Below are positions 57,628 to 64,000 of a stretch of DNA of 64,000 bases, piece after piece (positions within the stretch are counted from its first letter, which is position 1; each line of letters begins with the position of its first letter). The position numbers and the translations under genes are program-made. The stretch comes from Pararhodobacter zhoushanensis (GTDB lineage Bacteria > Pseudomonadota > Alphaproteobacteria > Rhodobacterales > Rhodobacteraceae), in contig NZ_JAPDFL010000002.1 of assembly GCF_025949695.1 (NCBI RefSeq), forward strand, positions 124,001 to 188,000. Direction: 5' to 3'. The notes below the pieces were generated by a model. It was not told the origin of the DNA, did not search any database, and was given only the letters and a program-made list of their open reading frames with translations.

Positions 57628-59151
57628 TCAGTCACGCCAGATGTCAGCCCCGTCGATCCATGTTGTGTGGAACCCGATGGTGATGCGGCGGGGGATCTTT
57701 ACCTTGGCAATGGGTTTGGTGATGTCATCAGCGTCGAAGATCAGACAGGCCGAGGACCAGTCGTTGGAATCGGTTATGAAGGTCACCGGATACGCCTTGC
57801 CGTCTTTGCCAGCACCCCGTGCCGGCGCAACCGGCGCTTCGGACCCATAGACCCCCTCGCCATAGCTGTATTCCTGCGTCGCCCCGGTTTCGAGGTCATA
57901 GCGCACCATGCCGTTGAAGGTCTGGCAACGGCCCTCAAGCGAGCCTTCCTGCGGAATCGGGATCAGCTGGTTGAAGGAGTAGCGCGTCTTGTGGCCGACA
58001 GCGTTGGCGTTGACGGTCGGGAATTCGGTGTTGCGGTCGTCCATCGCGCCTTCGCTCACGGCGCCGGTTCTGGTGTTAAAGCTCCAGCGGTACAGGATAT
58101 GCGTGCGGCGACGGTAGGACATCATCGACGCAAGGTGATGGTCGGCGGGGTCTTTCACTGGCATGGGATCTTCCTGACGGCAGCCGATCATGTGGACCCA
58201 GTCGCCCTCTTCCCAGCTGTTGGCGATGTGCAGGATGTAGCATGGCTCGGCCTCGAACCACTGCACTTTGGTCGAGCGGCCAAAGCGGTCGATCAGGCCA
58301 AAGCGCGCAGGCTGGTCGCGGTGAAAGCCCATGATCCGGCGACCGTGTTTCTTCAGCAGCTCGGCGTCATGGTAGAAGGGCAGATCGTGCAGGATCGCGT
58401 AATTCTCGGTCAGGCCCATGTCATGCGGCGAACGTGGCCCGGCCAGGTCAATGTCGATATCGAACTTCAGCGAGCCATCGGCATTGGCCATTCCATAGGA
58501 CATATAGGGCGGCTCGTCCTGATAGTTGAAGAAGAACATCTCTTTGGTGAACGGGTCAGTCTTTGAATGCGCCGACACCGAATGGTGCAGCTTGCCGCCC
58601 AGCGTCTCGCGCCCCACGGTTTCCAGCGTCAGCGGATCGACCTTGTAGGGATCGCCGGACATGTACCAAAGCGACAGGATGTTGCCGTTGAAAAAGATCA
58701 CATCGGTGTTCGAAACGTCCTTGATCGGCGAGCCGGGCAGGCGGAAATCATAGGGCCCCGCCAGCCCCGGCCAGATCGCCTTGCCCGCCTTGTCTTCAAC
58801 CAGAAACGCGCCGTTGCGCAGGTATTTCTGTTTGAACGTCGCCTTGCCGTCGCGAAAGTAGATCGCCCGCAGCTGCGCGTCGCCATCGTAGTAGTGGTAC
58901 TTGCTGTTGACCGGCTCGAACCGCTGCGAGGGGCCGTTCATCACATAGGCGCCGTTCAGATCGGGAGGAATTTCGCCCTCGACCTCAAGATCCTCGGCCT
59001 CGTACTCGATGTCCGTCGGGGCGAAGGCGCCGTGCAGGTAGGGGTGGTCATAGTGCCAGATCCAGTCGGGCGCATCGGGCGGCGGGGTGCCATCAGGAGC
59101 GTACATGCGCACATTCGCGGTGGTGACGGCGAGATCGGGCTCGTGGGACAT
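57628..59151 (-). CDS. Carotenoid-cleavage-oxygenase-family enzyme (lignostilbene/isoeugenol oxygenase type possible)
   Basis: The protein has 507 residues from the ATG at 59151, which follows GGAG; a TTG four codons earlier is less likely. The four iron-binding His are in place: His195 (SVSAHSKTD), His243 (SPHDMGLTEN), His308 (CYILHIANSWEE) and His495 (TIGFHTTWI). The N-terminal PPDLNGAYVMNGPSQRFEP is the family's opening strand. These enzymes split carbon-carbon double bonds with O2 in carotenoids, stilbenes or phenylpropenes. No carotenoid genes are near, while CoA ligases and a thiolase are, so a phenylpropanoid- or stilbene-like substrate is the better guess. Confidence 0.88.
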   Translation of the reverse strand: MSHEPDLAVTTANVRMYAPDGTPPPDAPDWIWHYDHPYLHGAFAPTDIEYEAEDLEVEGEIPPDLNGAYVMNGPSQRFEPVNSKYHYYDGDAQLRAIYFRDGKATFKQKYLRNGAFLVEDKAGKAIWPGLAGPYDFRLPGSPIKDVSNTDVIFFNGNILSLWYMSGDPYKVDPLTLETVGRETLGGKLHHSVSAHSKTDPFTKEMFFFNYQDEPPYMSYGMANADGSLKFDIDIDLAGPRSPHDMGLTENYAILHDLPFYHDAELLKKHGRRIMGFHRDQPARFGLIDRFGRSTKVQWFEAEPCYILHIANSWEEGDWVHMIGCRQEDPMPVKDPADHHLASMMSYRRRTHILYRWSFNTRTGAVSEGAMDDRNTEFPTVNANAVGHKTRYSFNQLIPIPQEGSLEGRCQTFNGMVRYDLETGATQEYSYGEGVYGSEAPVAPARGAGKDGKAYPVTFITDSNDWSSACLIFDADDITKPIAKVKIPRRITIGFHTTWIDGADIWRD

Positions 59152-59174
59152 GGGGCGCTCCAATGTTTACTTAA

Positions 59175-59234
59175 CTAGACCGATATTGCGGCAATGACGC
59201 AGAGAGTCAAGAAATTCGTCACACAACTAGACCG
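59175..59234 (-). promoter_or_regulatory. Promoter of the carotenoid-oxygenase gene with GGTCTAG repeats
   Basis: On the minus strand TTGACT (59210-59205) and AATATC (59187-59182) are 17 bases apart. CGGTCTAG occurs at 59175-59182, overlapping the -10 box, and again at 59227-59234 upstream. A third copy lies in the divergent promoter, so one regulator probably controls both directions. Confidence 0.5.
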
Positions 59235-59355
59235 TAATCGACCAGTTCGGCCGCGATTTACGGGTATGTGCACGGATCTGGCTGGCGGGTCGGCTGATTT
59301 CCCGCGTTTCTGTTCCGTAAAGCAAAACATCATTTTGAAATTATGGATTCTTGCT

Positions 59356-59385
59356 TGACCGATCCGCGATTATTGGTCTAGCAAT
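59356..59385 (+). promoter_or_regulatory. Promoter of the hydrolase operon with GGTCTAG repeat
   Basis: TTGACC (59356-59361) is followed after 18 bases by TAGCAA. TGGTCTAG (59375-59382) overlaps the -10 region, matching the two copies on the other side of the gap. GGGAGGA then precedes the start at 59410. Confidence 0.5.
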
Positions 59386-59409
59386 ACAGACAACGGGAGG
59401 AAATCGACA

Positions 59410-60122
59410 ATGCTGCAACTGGTCTGCTTGCCGGGACTGCTGTGCGACGCGGGGATCTTTGCGCCGGTTCTGGCGGATCTGGGCATGTCTGCGCAGTCGC
59501 TGGACCTGCCTGCCCTTGAGTCGTTCGAGGCGCTGGTCGAGCAGATCAGCGCGCAGCTGCCCGAGCAGGCTTTGTTGGTGGGTATGTCGATGGGGAGCTA
59601 TCTGGCGCTGGCCGTGGCGCGGCGTGCCCCTGAGCGGGTGAGGGGGCTGGTGTTGATCGGCACCAACGCTGCCGCCGATACCCCCGCGGCGCTGCCGTGC
59701 GCGGCAAGGTCGCCGCCTGGGCCGCACGCGAGGGGATCGACGCGCTGGCGGCATCCATCGCGGATGGCATGCTCTCAACCGCCCGGCGTGACGACGCAAA
59801 CCTGCGCGGGGCGATCCTGCGGATGGCGCAGGGGCAGGGGATCGCCACCTTCACCGCGCATCAGACCGCGCTCGCCGCGCGCCCCGACCAAACCGCCTCG
59901 CTGCACAGTATCGCCTGTCCCGTTCTGGTGCTCACCGGGGCCGAGGATACCGTCACCCCGCCCGACGCCGGGCGCGCGGTGGCCGAGGGCGTGGCCGATG
60001 GCCATTTCGTCTTGCTCGACGGGATCGGCCATATGCCGGTGCTCGAGCGCCCCGATCTTGTGGCGCAGCACATCCGCGCCTTTCTCACGACCCGACTGCC
60101 GCAGGAGGAACGCGCGCAATGA
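59410..60122 (+). CDS. Alpha/beta-hydrolase with an apparent -1 frameshift
   Basis: The first frame from the ATG at 59410 reads LVCLPGLLCDAGIFAPVLADL, the nucleophile elbow GMSMGSYLALAVARRAP and VLIGTNAAADTP, then breaks. The other frame continues VRGKVAAWAAREGIDALAAS, with the acid loop LTGAEDTVTPPDAG and the catalytic His in DGIGHMPVLERPD, to a TGA at 60122. One extra C in the run 59681-59685 joins them as DTPRGAAVRGK, about 237 residues. The active-site triad is complete in the repaired form. It starts the operon with a nitronate monooxygenase, ligase and thiolase. The substrate may be an ester or thioester. Confidence 0.8.
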
Positions 60123-61060
60123 CTTTGAAAGACCGGCTCGCCGCGCTGCGTGTTCCCGCTTTCGCGGCCCCGATGTTTCTGGTTTCCAACCCCGATCTGG
60201 TGGTCGCCTGCTGCAAGGCGGGCATCGTCGGCAGCTTTCCGGCCCCCAACCTGCGCACCAGCGAAGAGCTGGGCGTCTGGTTGGGCGAGATCCGCAGCCG
60301 CGTGAGCGATGCCGACGCGCCTTGGGCGCTGAACCTTGTCACCCATTCCACCAGCCCCCGCCTGCCGGGCGATCTGGCGCAGGTCGCCGCCCACCAGCCG
60401 CCCATCGTCATCACCGCCCTGGGCAGCCCCAAGCCGGTGATCCCCACGGTTCACGCCTATGGCGGGCTTGTCTTTGCCGATGTCATCTCGGTCGAGCTGG
60501 CGCGCAAGGCGGCGGATGCGGGGGCGGACGGGCTGGTGCTGGTCTGTTCCGGGGCAGGGGGCCACACCGGCGATCTCAGCCCGATGGTGTTTGTCGAACG
60601 GGTGCGGCAGTTCTTTGATGGCTACATCGCGCTGGCAGGGGCGATCAACACCGGCGACGCGCTGCTGGCGGCGCAGGTCCTGGGCGCTGATTTCGGTTAT
60701 CTGGGCACGACGTTTCTGGCGGCAGAGGAAAACACCGCGTCCGCTGAGTATCGCCAGATGTGCATCGACTGTTCGGCAACTGACCTTCTGGTCTCACGCG
60801 CCTTCACCGGCGCGCGCGCCTCGATGCTCAAGCCGTCGATGGTCGCCAAGGGGCTGGACCCGGCCGAACTGGAGTTCAAGGTCGCCAAGCTGAACTTCAC
60901 CGGCCGCAAGGACGAGGCGGTCAAGCCGTGGTCCGGCATCTGGGGCGCGGGGCAGGGGGTTGGCCGCATCGAACGCGTCGAGCCCGCCGCCGTCATCATC
61001 GACCGGCTGGTCGCGGAATATGACGCCGCGCGCGCCCGCACGCGGGAGCTGTGCGCATGA
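60119..61060 (+). CDS. Nitronate monooxygenase/2-nitropropane-dioxygenase-family flavoprotein
   Basis: The enzyme has 313 residues in a TIM-barrel. APMFLVSNPDLVVACCKAGIVGSFP is the N-terminal strand and loop, GADGLVLVCSGAGGHTGDLSP carries the His expected near the flavin phosphate and active site, and GADFGYLGTTFLAAEEN the second phosphate loop. Such proteins oxidise nitronates or act as enoyl-type reductases; in catabolic clusters the true job is often unknown. It overlaps the genes on both sides by ATGA, so it belongs to the same pathway as the hydrolase, ligase and thiolase. Confidence 0.88.
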   Translation: MTLKDRLAALRVPAFAAPMFLVSNPDLVVACCKAGIVGSFPAPNLRTSEELGVWLGEIRSRVSDADAPWALNLVTHSTSPRLPGDLAQVAAHQPPIVITALGSPKPVIPTVHAYGGLVFADVISVELARKAADAGADGLVLVCSGAGGHTGDLSPMVFVERVRQFFDGYIALAGAINTGDALLAAQVLGADFGYLGTTFLAAEENTASAEYRQMCIDCSATDLLVSRAFTGARASMLKPSMVAKGLDPAELEFKVAKLNFTGRKDEAVKPWSGIWGAGQGVGRIERVEPAAVIIDRLVAEYDAARARTRELCA

Positions 61061-62736
61061 GCGTCTTTTCCGCCGCCGACCGCGCACGCTTCCGGGCCGA
61101 GGGGCATTGGGGCGACGTGACCCTGCCCGCGATGTTCGCGGCCACCTGCGCGCGGGTGCCTGACCGACTGGGGCTGGTCGATGCCCCCAACCGCGCCGAG
61201 ATCTTCGAGGGCGCGCCCAAGCGCCTGACCTACGCGCAGATGCAGGTTGAGGTCGACCGCTATGCCGCCATCCTGCAGGCGCGCGGTATCGGCCCCGGCT
61301 CGCTGGTGGCGACGCAGTTGCCCAATATCGCTGAACTGGTGCTGCTCTATCTGGCGATCTCGCAGGTCGGCGCGGTGCTCAGTCCGATCTCGATGGCCTA
61401 CCGGTCCGCCGAACTGCGCGACCTGTCGCAGGTTGCCGAATTCGATGCCTATATCTCGGTCGGCCAGCTGCGCGGTCAGGCATTTTACGCCGAGCGTCTG
61501 GATGCGCTGCCCGATCATGTGCAGCGGTTGGGTTTGGGCGAGGGCTTGCCCGAGGGCGTCTTCCGGCTGGACACGGCAGACGCGGGCGATTCCGCCCCGG
61601 TGCCGCTGGATGCCGATGACCTCTACGCCGTCTTCTGGACCTCGGGCACCGAGGGCATCCCGAAAGCGGTTCCCAAGACCCATAACAACCTGATGTCCAG
61701 TTCCTTGGGTGCTTGGCGGCTGCTGGGTCTGCCCGACGGGGCCAATGTGCTGGCGCCGTTCCCCTTTGTGAATGCCGCGGCTGTCGGCGGTCTGATGATG
61801 TGCTGGATGCGCACGGCGGGTGCCATGATCCTGCATCATCCGTTCGATGTGACCGTCTTCCTGACCCAGCTGAAGACCGAAGACATCACCTACACGATGG
61901 TCGCGCCCACCGTGCTGGTCTATCTGCGCGAGCAGGCGCAAGACCCCGATCTGCACCCGGCGCTGAACCGGCTGCAGGCCATCGGCACCGGCTCGGCCCC
62001 GCCCGATCCTGAGGTTTTCGTATTCTTTCAGGACCGCTTTGCCATTCCGGTGGTCAATTTCTTTGGCTCGAACGAGGGTGCGCAGATGTGTTCCTCGCAA
62101 GAGCGCATCCCCGATCCCCGCCAGCGCGCCAGCTTCTTTCCGCGCGACGGGGATGAGGCATGGAAGCCCGCGCTGCGCACCGCCAATGGCGGCACGTTCA
62201 AGCTGGTCGATCCGGCGACAGGCGCTACGGTCAGCGAGCCGGGAGCCTTGGGTGAGATGTATATTCAGGGGCCGACCCTGCTGCCCGGCTACTATTCTCG
62301 CAATGGCATCGACCGCAGCAAGTTCACCGCCGATGGCTACCTGCCCACCGGCGATCTGTTCCAGATCTCGGATTGTGGCTCGCTGATCCGCTTCCACGCC
62401 CGTTCGCGTGAGCTGATCGTGCGCGGCGGGATGAAGATTTCGCCGGTCGAGCTGGACAACGTGCTGTCGGCACTCCCCGGCGTGCGCGAGGTGGCCGTCG
62501 CCGCCTACGCTGACCCGCAGATGGGCGAAAAGGTCTGCCTGTTCGCGGTGATGACCCCCGGTCACACGCTGGACCTGCCCGCCGTGACCGCGTTTTGCGA
62601 CCGCGCCGGGCTGGCCAAGTTCAAATGGCCCGAAAGGCTGGTATTGCGCGACGCCCTGCCGCGCACGCCGCTGGCCAAACTCGACCGCAAGGTGCTGGCC
62701 AAGTGGCTGGCGCAACAAGGAGACATCCATGCCTGA
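61057..62736 (+). CDS. Acyl-CoA synthetase / AMP-dependent ligase
   Basis: The product has 559 residues from the ATG at 61057, which overlaps the stop before it; a GTG two codons earlier is possible. AVFWTSGTEGIPKAVPKTHNN is a slightly altered P-loop with Glu in place of the second Thr. FFGSNEGAQMCSSQERIPDP replaces the usual YGxTE with SNEGA. GDLFQISDCGSLIRFHARSRELIVRGGMKISPVELD is the hinge and RTPLAKLDRKVL ends in the Lys region. It activates a carboxylic acid. The odd A3/A5 motifs put it in a subgroup of cyclohexanecarboxylate- or steroid-acid-like ligases, which is only inferred. Confidence 0.88.
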   Translation: MSVFSAADRARFRAEGHWGDVTLPAMFAATCARVPDRLGLVDAPNRAEIFEGAPKRLTYAQMQVEVDRYAAILQARGIGPGSLVATQLPNIAELVLLYLAISQVGAVLSPISMAYRSAELRDLSQVAEFDAYISVGQLRGQAFYAERLDALPDHVQRLGLGEGLPEGVFRLDTADAGDSAPVPLDADDLYAVFWTSGTEGIPKAVPKTHNNLMSSSLGAWRLLGLPDGANVLAPFPFVNAAAVGGLMMCWMRTAGAMILHHPFDVTVFLTQLKTEDITYTMVAPTVLVYLREQAQDPDLHPALNRLQAIGTGSAPPDPEVFVFFQDRFAIPVVNFFGSNEGAQMCSSQERIPDPRQRASFFPRDGDEAWKPALRTANGGTFKLVDPATGATVSEPGALGEMYIQGPTLLPGYYSRNGIDRSKFTADGYLPTGDLFQISDCGSLIRFHARSRELIVRGGMKISPVELDNVLSALPGVREVAVAAYADPQMGEKVCLFAVMTPGHTLDLPAVTAFCDRAGLAKFKWPERLVLRDALPRTPLAKLDRKVLAKWLAQQGDIHA

Positions 62737-63967
62737 GCCCGTCTACATCCTTGGGGGAGCGCAAACCGACTTTGCCCGCAACTGGGCCCGCGAAGGGTTG
62801 GGCATCGACGCGATGATGCGCGAGACGCTGTTCGAAGGGCTGCAAAACGCCCGTCTGGAACCGCGCGATCTGCAATCGGTGCATGTCGGCAACTTCGTGG
62901 CCGAGCTGTTCTGCGGGCAAGGGCAACTGGGCGGTATGATCGCCTCGCTGCACCCCGATCTTTCGGGCATTCCCACCCAGCGGCATGAGGCCGCCTGCGC
63001 CTCGGGCTCGATGGCGATGCTGGCGGCGGCGGCGGAAATCGAGGCCGGGCGTTATGATCTGGTCGCGGTGCTGGGCGTCGAATACATGCGCAACGTGCCC
63101 GGCCAGCGCGCCGCCGAGCATCTGGGCGCGGCGGCATGGGCCGGCAAGGAATGGACTGACGCGACCTATGTCTGGCCCGCCGCCTTCGCCGATCTGATCG
63201 AGGCCTATTCCGAGAAATACGGCCGCGTGACCTATGACCATCTGGGCGAGATCGCGCGCATCAACTACGCCAACGGCAAGCGCAATCCCTATGCCCAGAC
63301 CCGCAAATGGGAATTCACCGAGGCCAGCTTCAAGGAAGACGACACCGCCAACCCGGTGATCGAAGGCCGCGTGCGCCGCAACGATTGCGGGCAGGTGACG
63401 GATGGGGCGGCGGTGGTGTTTCTGGCCTCGGCCAGCCGCGCGGCAGAATACGCCAAAGAGCGCGGGCTGAAACTGTCCGACCTTGCGAAAATCGACGGCT
63501 GGGGCCACCGCACCGCGCCGATGATGCTGTCCGAAAAGCTGGCGGAAAGCCGCAATGACCGCTTTGTGCTGCCGCAGGTGAACAAGGCGATCCGCGAAAG
63601 TTTCACGCGGGCGGGTATCGATAGCCCGTTCCAGCTGGACGCGATTGAGACCCATGATTGCTTTGCGATGACCGAATATGCGGCCATCGACAGCTATGAA
63701 ATCACCGCCCCCGGCGAAAGCTGGAAAGCGGTTGAAGAGGGCGTCATCGCGCCCGGCGGTCGGCTGCCGATCAACCCCTCGGGCGGGTTGATCGGGCTGG
63801 GGCACCCGGTCGGTGCGACCGGGGTGCGGATGATGCTCGACGGCTACAAGCAGGTCACCGGCCAGGCAGGGGAGTGTCAGGTCGAGGGCGCGCAGCGCGT
63901 CGGGCTGCTGAATATCGGCGGATCAACCACCACCATCGCGTCGTTCGTCGTGGGACGGGGAGCATAA
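62729..63967 (+). CDS. Thiolase (acetyl-CoA acetyltransferase family) with active-site Cys
   Basis: The protein has 412 residues; the ATG at 62729 follows AAGGAGA and overlaps the ligase gene by eight bases. EAACASGSMAM holds the nucleophilic Cys90, DAIETHDCFAMTEYAAIDS lies in the second lobe, and NPSGGLIGLGHPVGATGVRMM has the catalytic His. The last Cys-Gly-Gly motif is replaced by NIGGSTTT, as in SCP-x-related members. Unlike the thiolase-like proteins at 5945 and 28960 it has its nucleophile, so it should cleave a 3-ketoacyl-CoA with CoA. It is the last full gene in the window. Confidence 0.9.
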   Translation: MPEPVYILGGAQTDFARNWAREGLGIDAMMRETLFEGLQNARLEPRDLQSVHVGNFVAELFCGQGQLGGMIASLHPDLSGIPTQRHEAACASGSMAMLAAAAEIEAGRYDLVAVLGVEYMRNVPGQRAAEHLGAAAWAGKEWTDATYVWPAAFADLIEAYSEKYGRVTYDHLGEIARINYANGKRNPYAQTRKWEFTEASFKEDDTANPVIEGRVRRNDCGQVTDGAAVVFLASASRAAEYAKERGLKLSDLAKIDGWGHRTAPMMLSEKLAESRNDRFVLPQVNKAIRESFTRAGIDSPFQLDAIETHDCFAMTEYAAIDSYEITAPGESWKAVEEGVIAPGGRLPINPSGGLIGLGHPVGATGVRMMLDGYKQVTGQAGECQVEGAQRVGLLNIGGSTTTIASFVVGRGA

Positions 63968-64000
63968 CCCCGCGCACGATCCATCACTTTGACACCAGGG

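Noticed and set aside
60697..62730. 677-codon open frame on the minus strand
   Set aside because: Antisense shadow of the ligase gene at 61057.
1..64000. CRISPR arrays, tRNA or rRNA genes
   Set aside because: No regularly spaced repeats and no tRNA- or rRNA-like sequences were noticed on reading; a dedicated covariance search was not possible.

Overview
The window is GC-rich DNA from an alphaproteobacterium, most likely a Rhodobacterales/Roseobacter-group member. The evidence is a complete repABC module, four TRAP transporter sets or parts, CaiB-type CoA transferases and a glycine-betaine-type ABC importer. repA-repB-repC (50044-53533), with TTGTCC-N2-GGACAA palindromes in and after it, shows that the window belongs to an extrachromosomal replicon (plasmid or chromid), not the main chromosome. 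No rRNA, tRNA, CRISPR array or intact insertion sequence was seen.

Layout. (1) 1-2181, minus strand: MarR-type regulator, flavin reductase and a two-component aromatic hydroxylase cut by the window edge. (2) 2559-23791: a large CoA-dependent catabolic island with two paralogous TRAP systems, three FadR/GntR regulators, a DUF35 protein plus a Cys-less thiolase, SDR, three acyl-CoA dehydrogenases, MaoC hydratase, enoyl-CoA hydratase, acyl-CoA ligase, a CoA transferase, a nitroreductase-like protein and an unclassified membrane protein. (3) 30479-23845, minus strand: DUF35, Cys-less thiolase, a small HicB-like protein, Rieske oxygenase, two CaiB-type CoA transferases and the matching reductase. 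An operator-like 11-mer (TGGTAGGWCCA and variants) lies in or near the promoters of regions 2 and 3 and suggests one regulon. (4) 31012-32130: a self-inhibited Fic enzyme. (5) 32257-39850: TetR regulator, a TRAP binding protein, aminotransferase, phosphotriesterase-like hydrolase and amidase, with the TRAP permeases on the opposite strand; a shared 16-17 bp motif links the two promoters. (6) 40609-43800: betaine/proline-type ABC importer. (7) 43999-46928: NarL-type two-component system. (8) 47175-48534: poorly understood, partly decayed genes. (9) 48669-53533: tyrosine recombinase and repABC. (10) 53879-63967: acyl-CoA ligase, thioesterase, IclR regulator, a tandem HxlR regulator, carotenoid-cleavage-type oxygenase, hydrolase, nitronate monooxygenase-like enzyme, acyl-CoA ligase and thiolase.

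Together the genes describe a replicon specialised for importing carboxylic or aromatic/alicyclic acids through TRAP systems, activating them as CoA thioesters, oxidising them by acyl-CoA dehydrogenases and hydratases, and cleaving them by thiolases or retro-aldolase-like DUF35/thiolase pairs. The substrates cannot be read from the sequence. Four otherwise well-conserved genes carry single-base frame breaks (near 2109, 10772-10777, 56732-56736 and 59681-59685). Three are repaired by adding one base to a C/G run, which points to homopolymer sequencing error more than to real decay.
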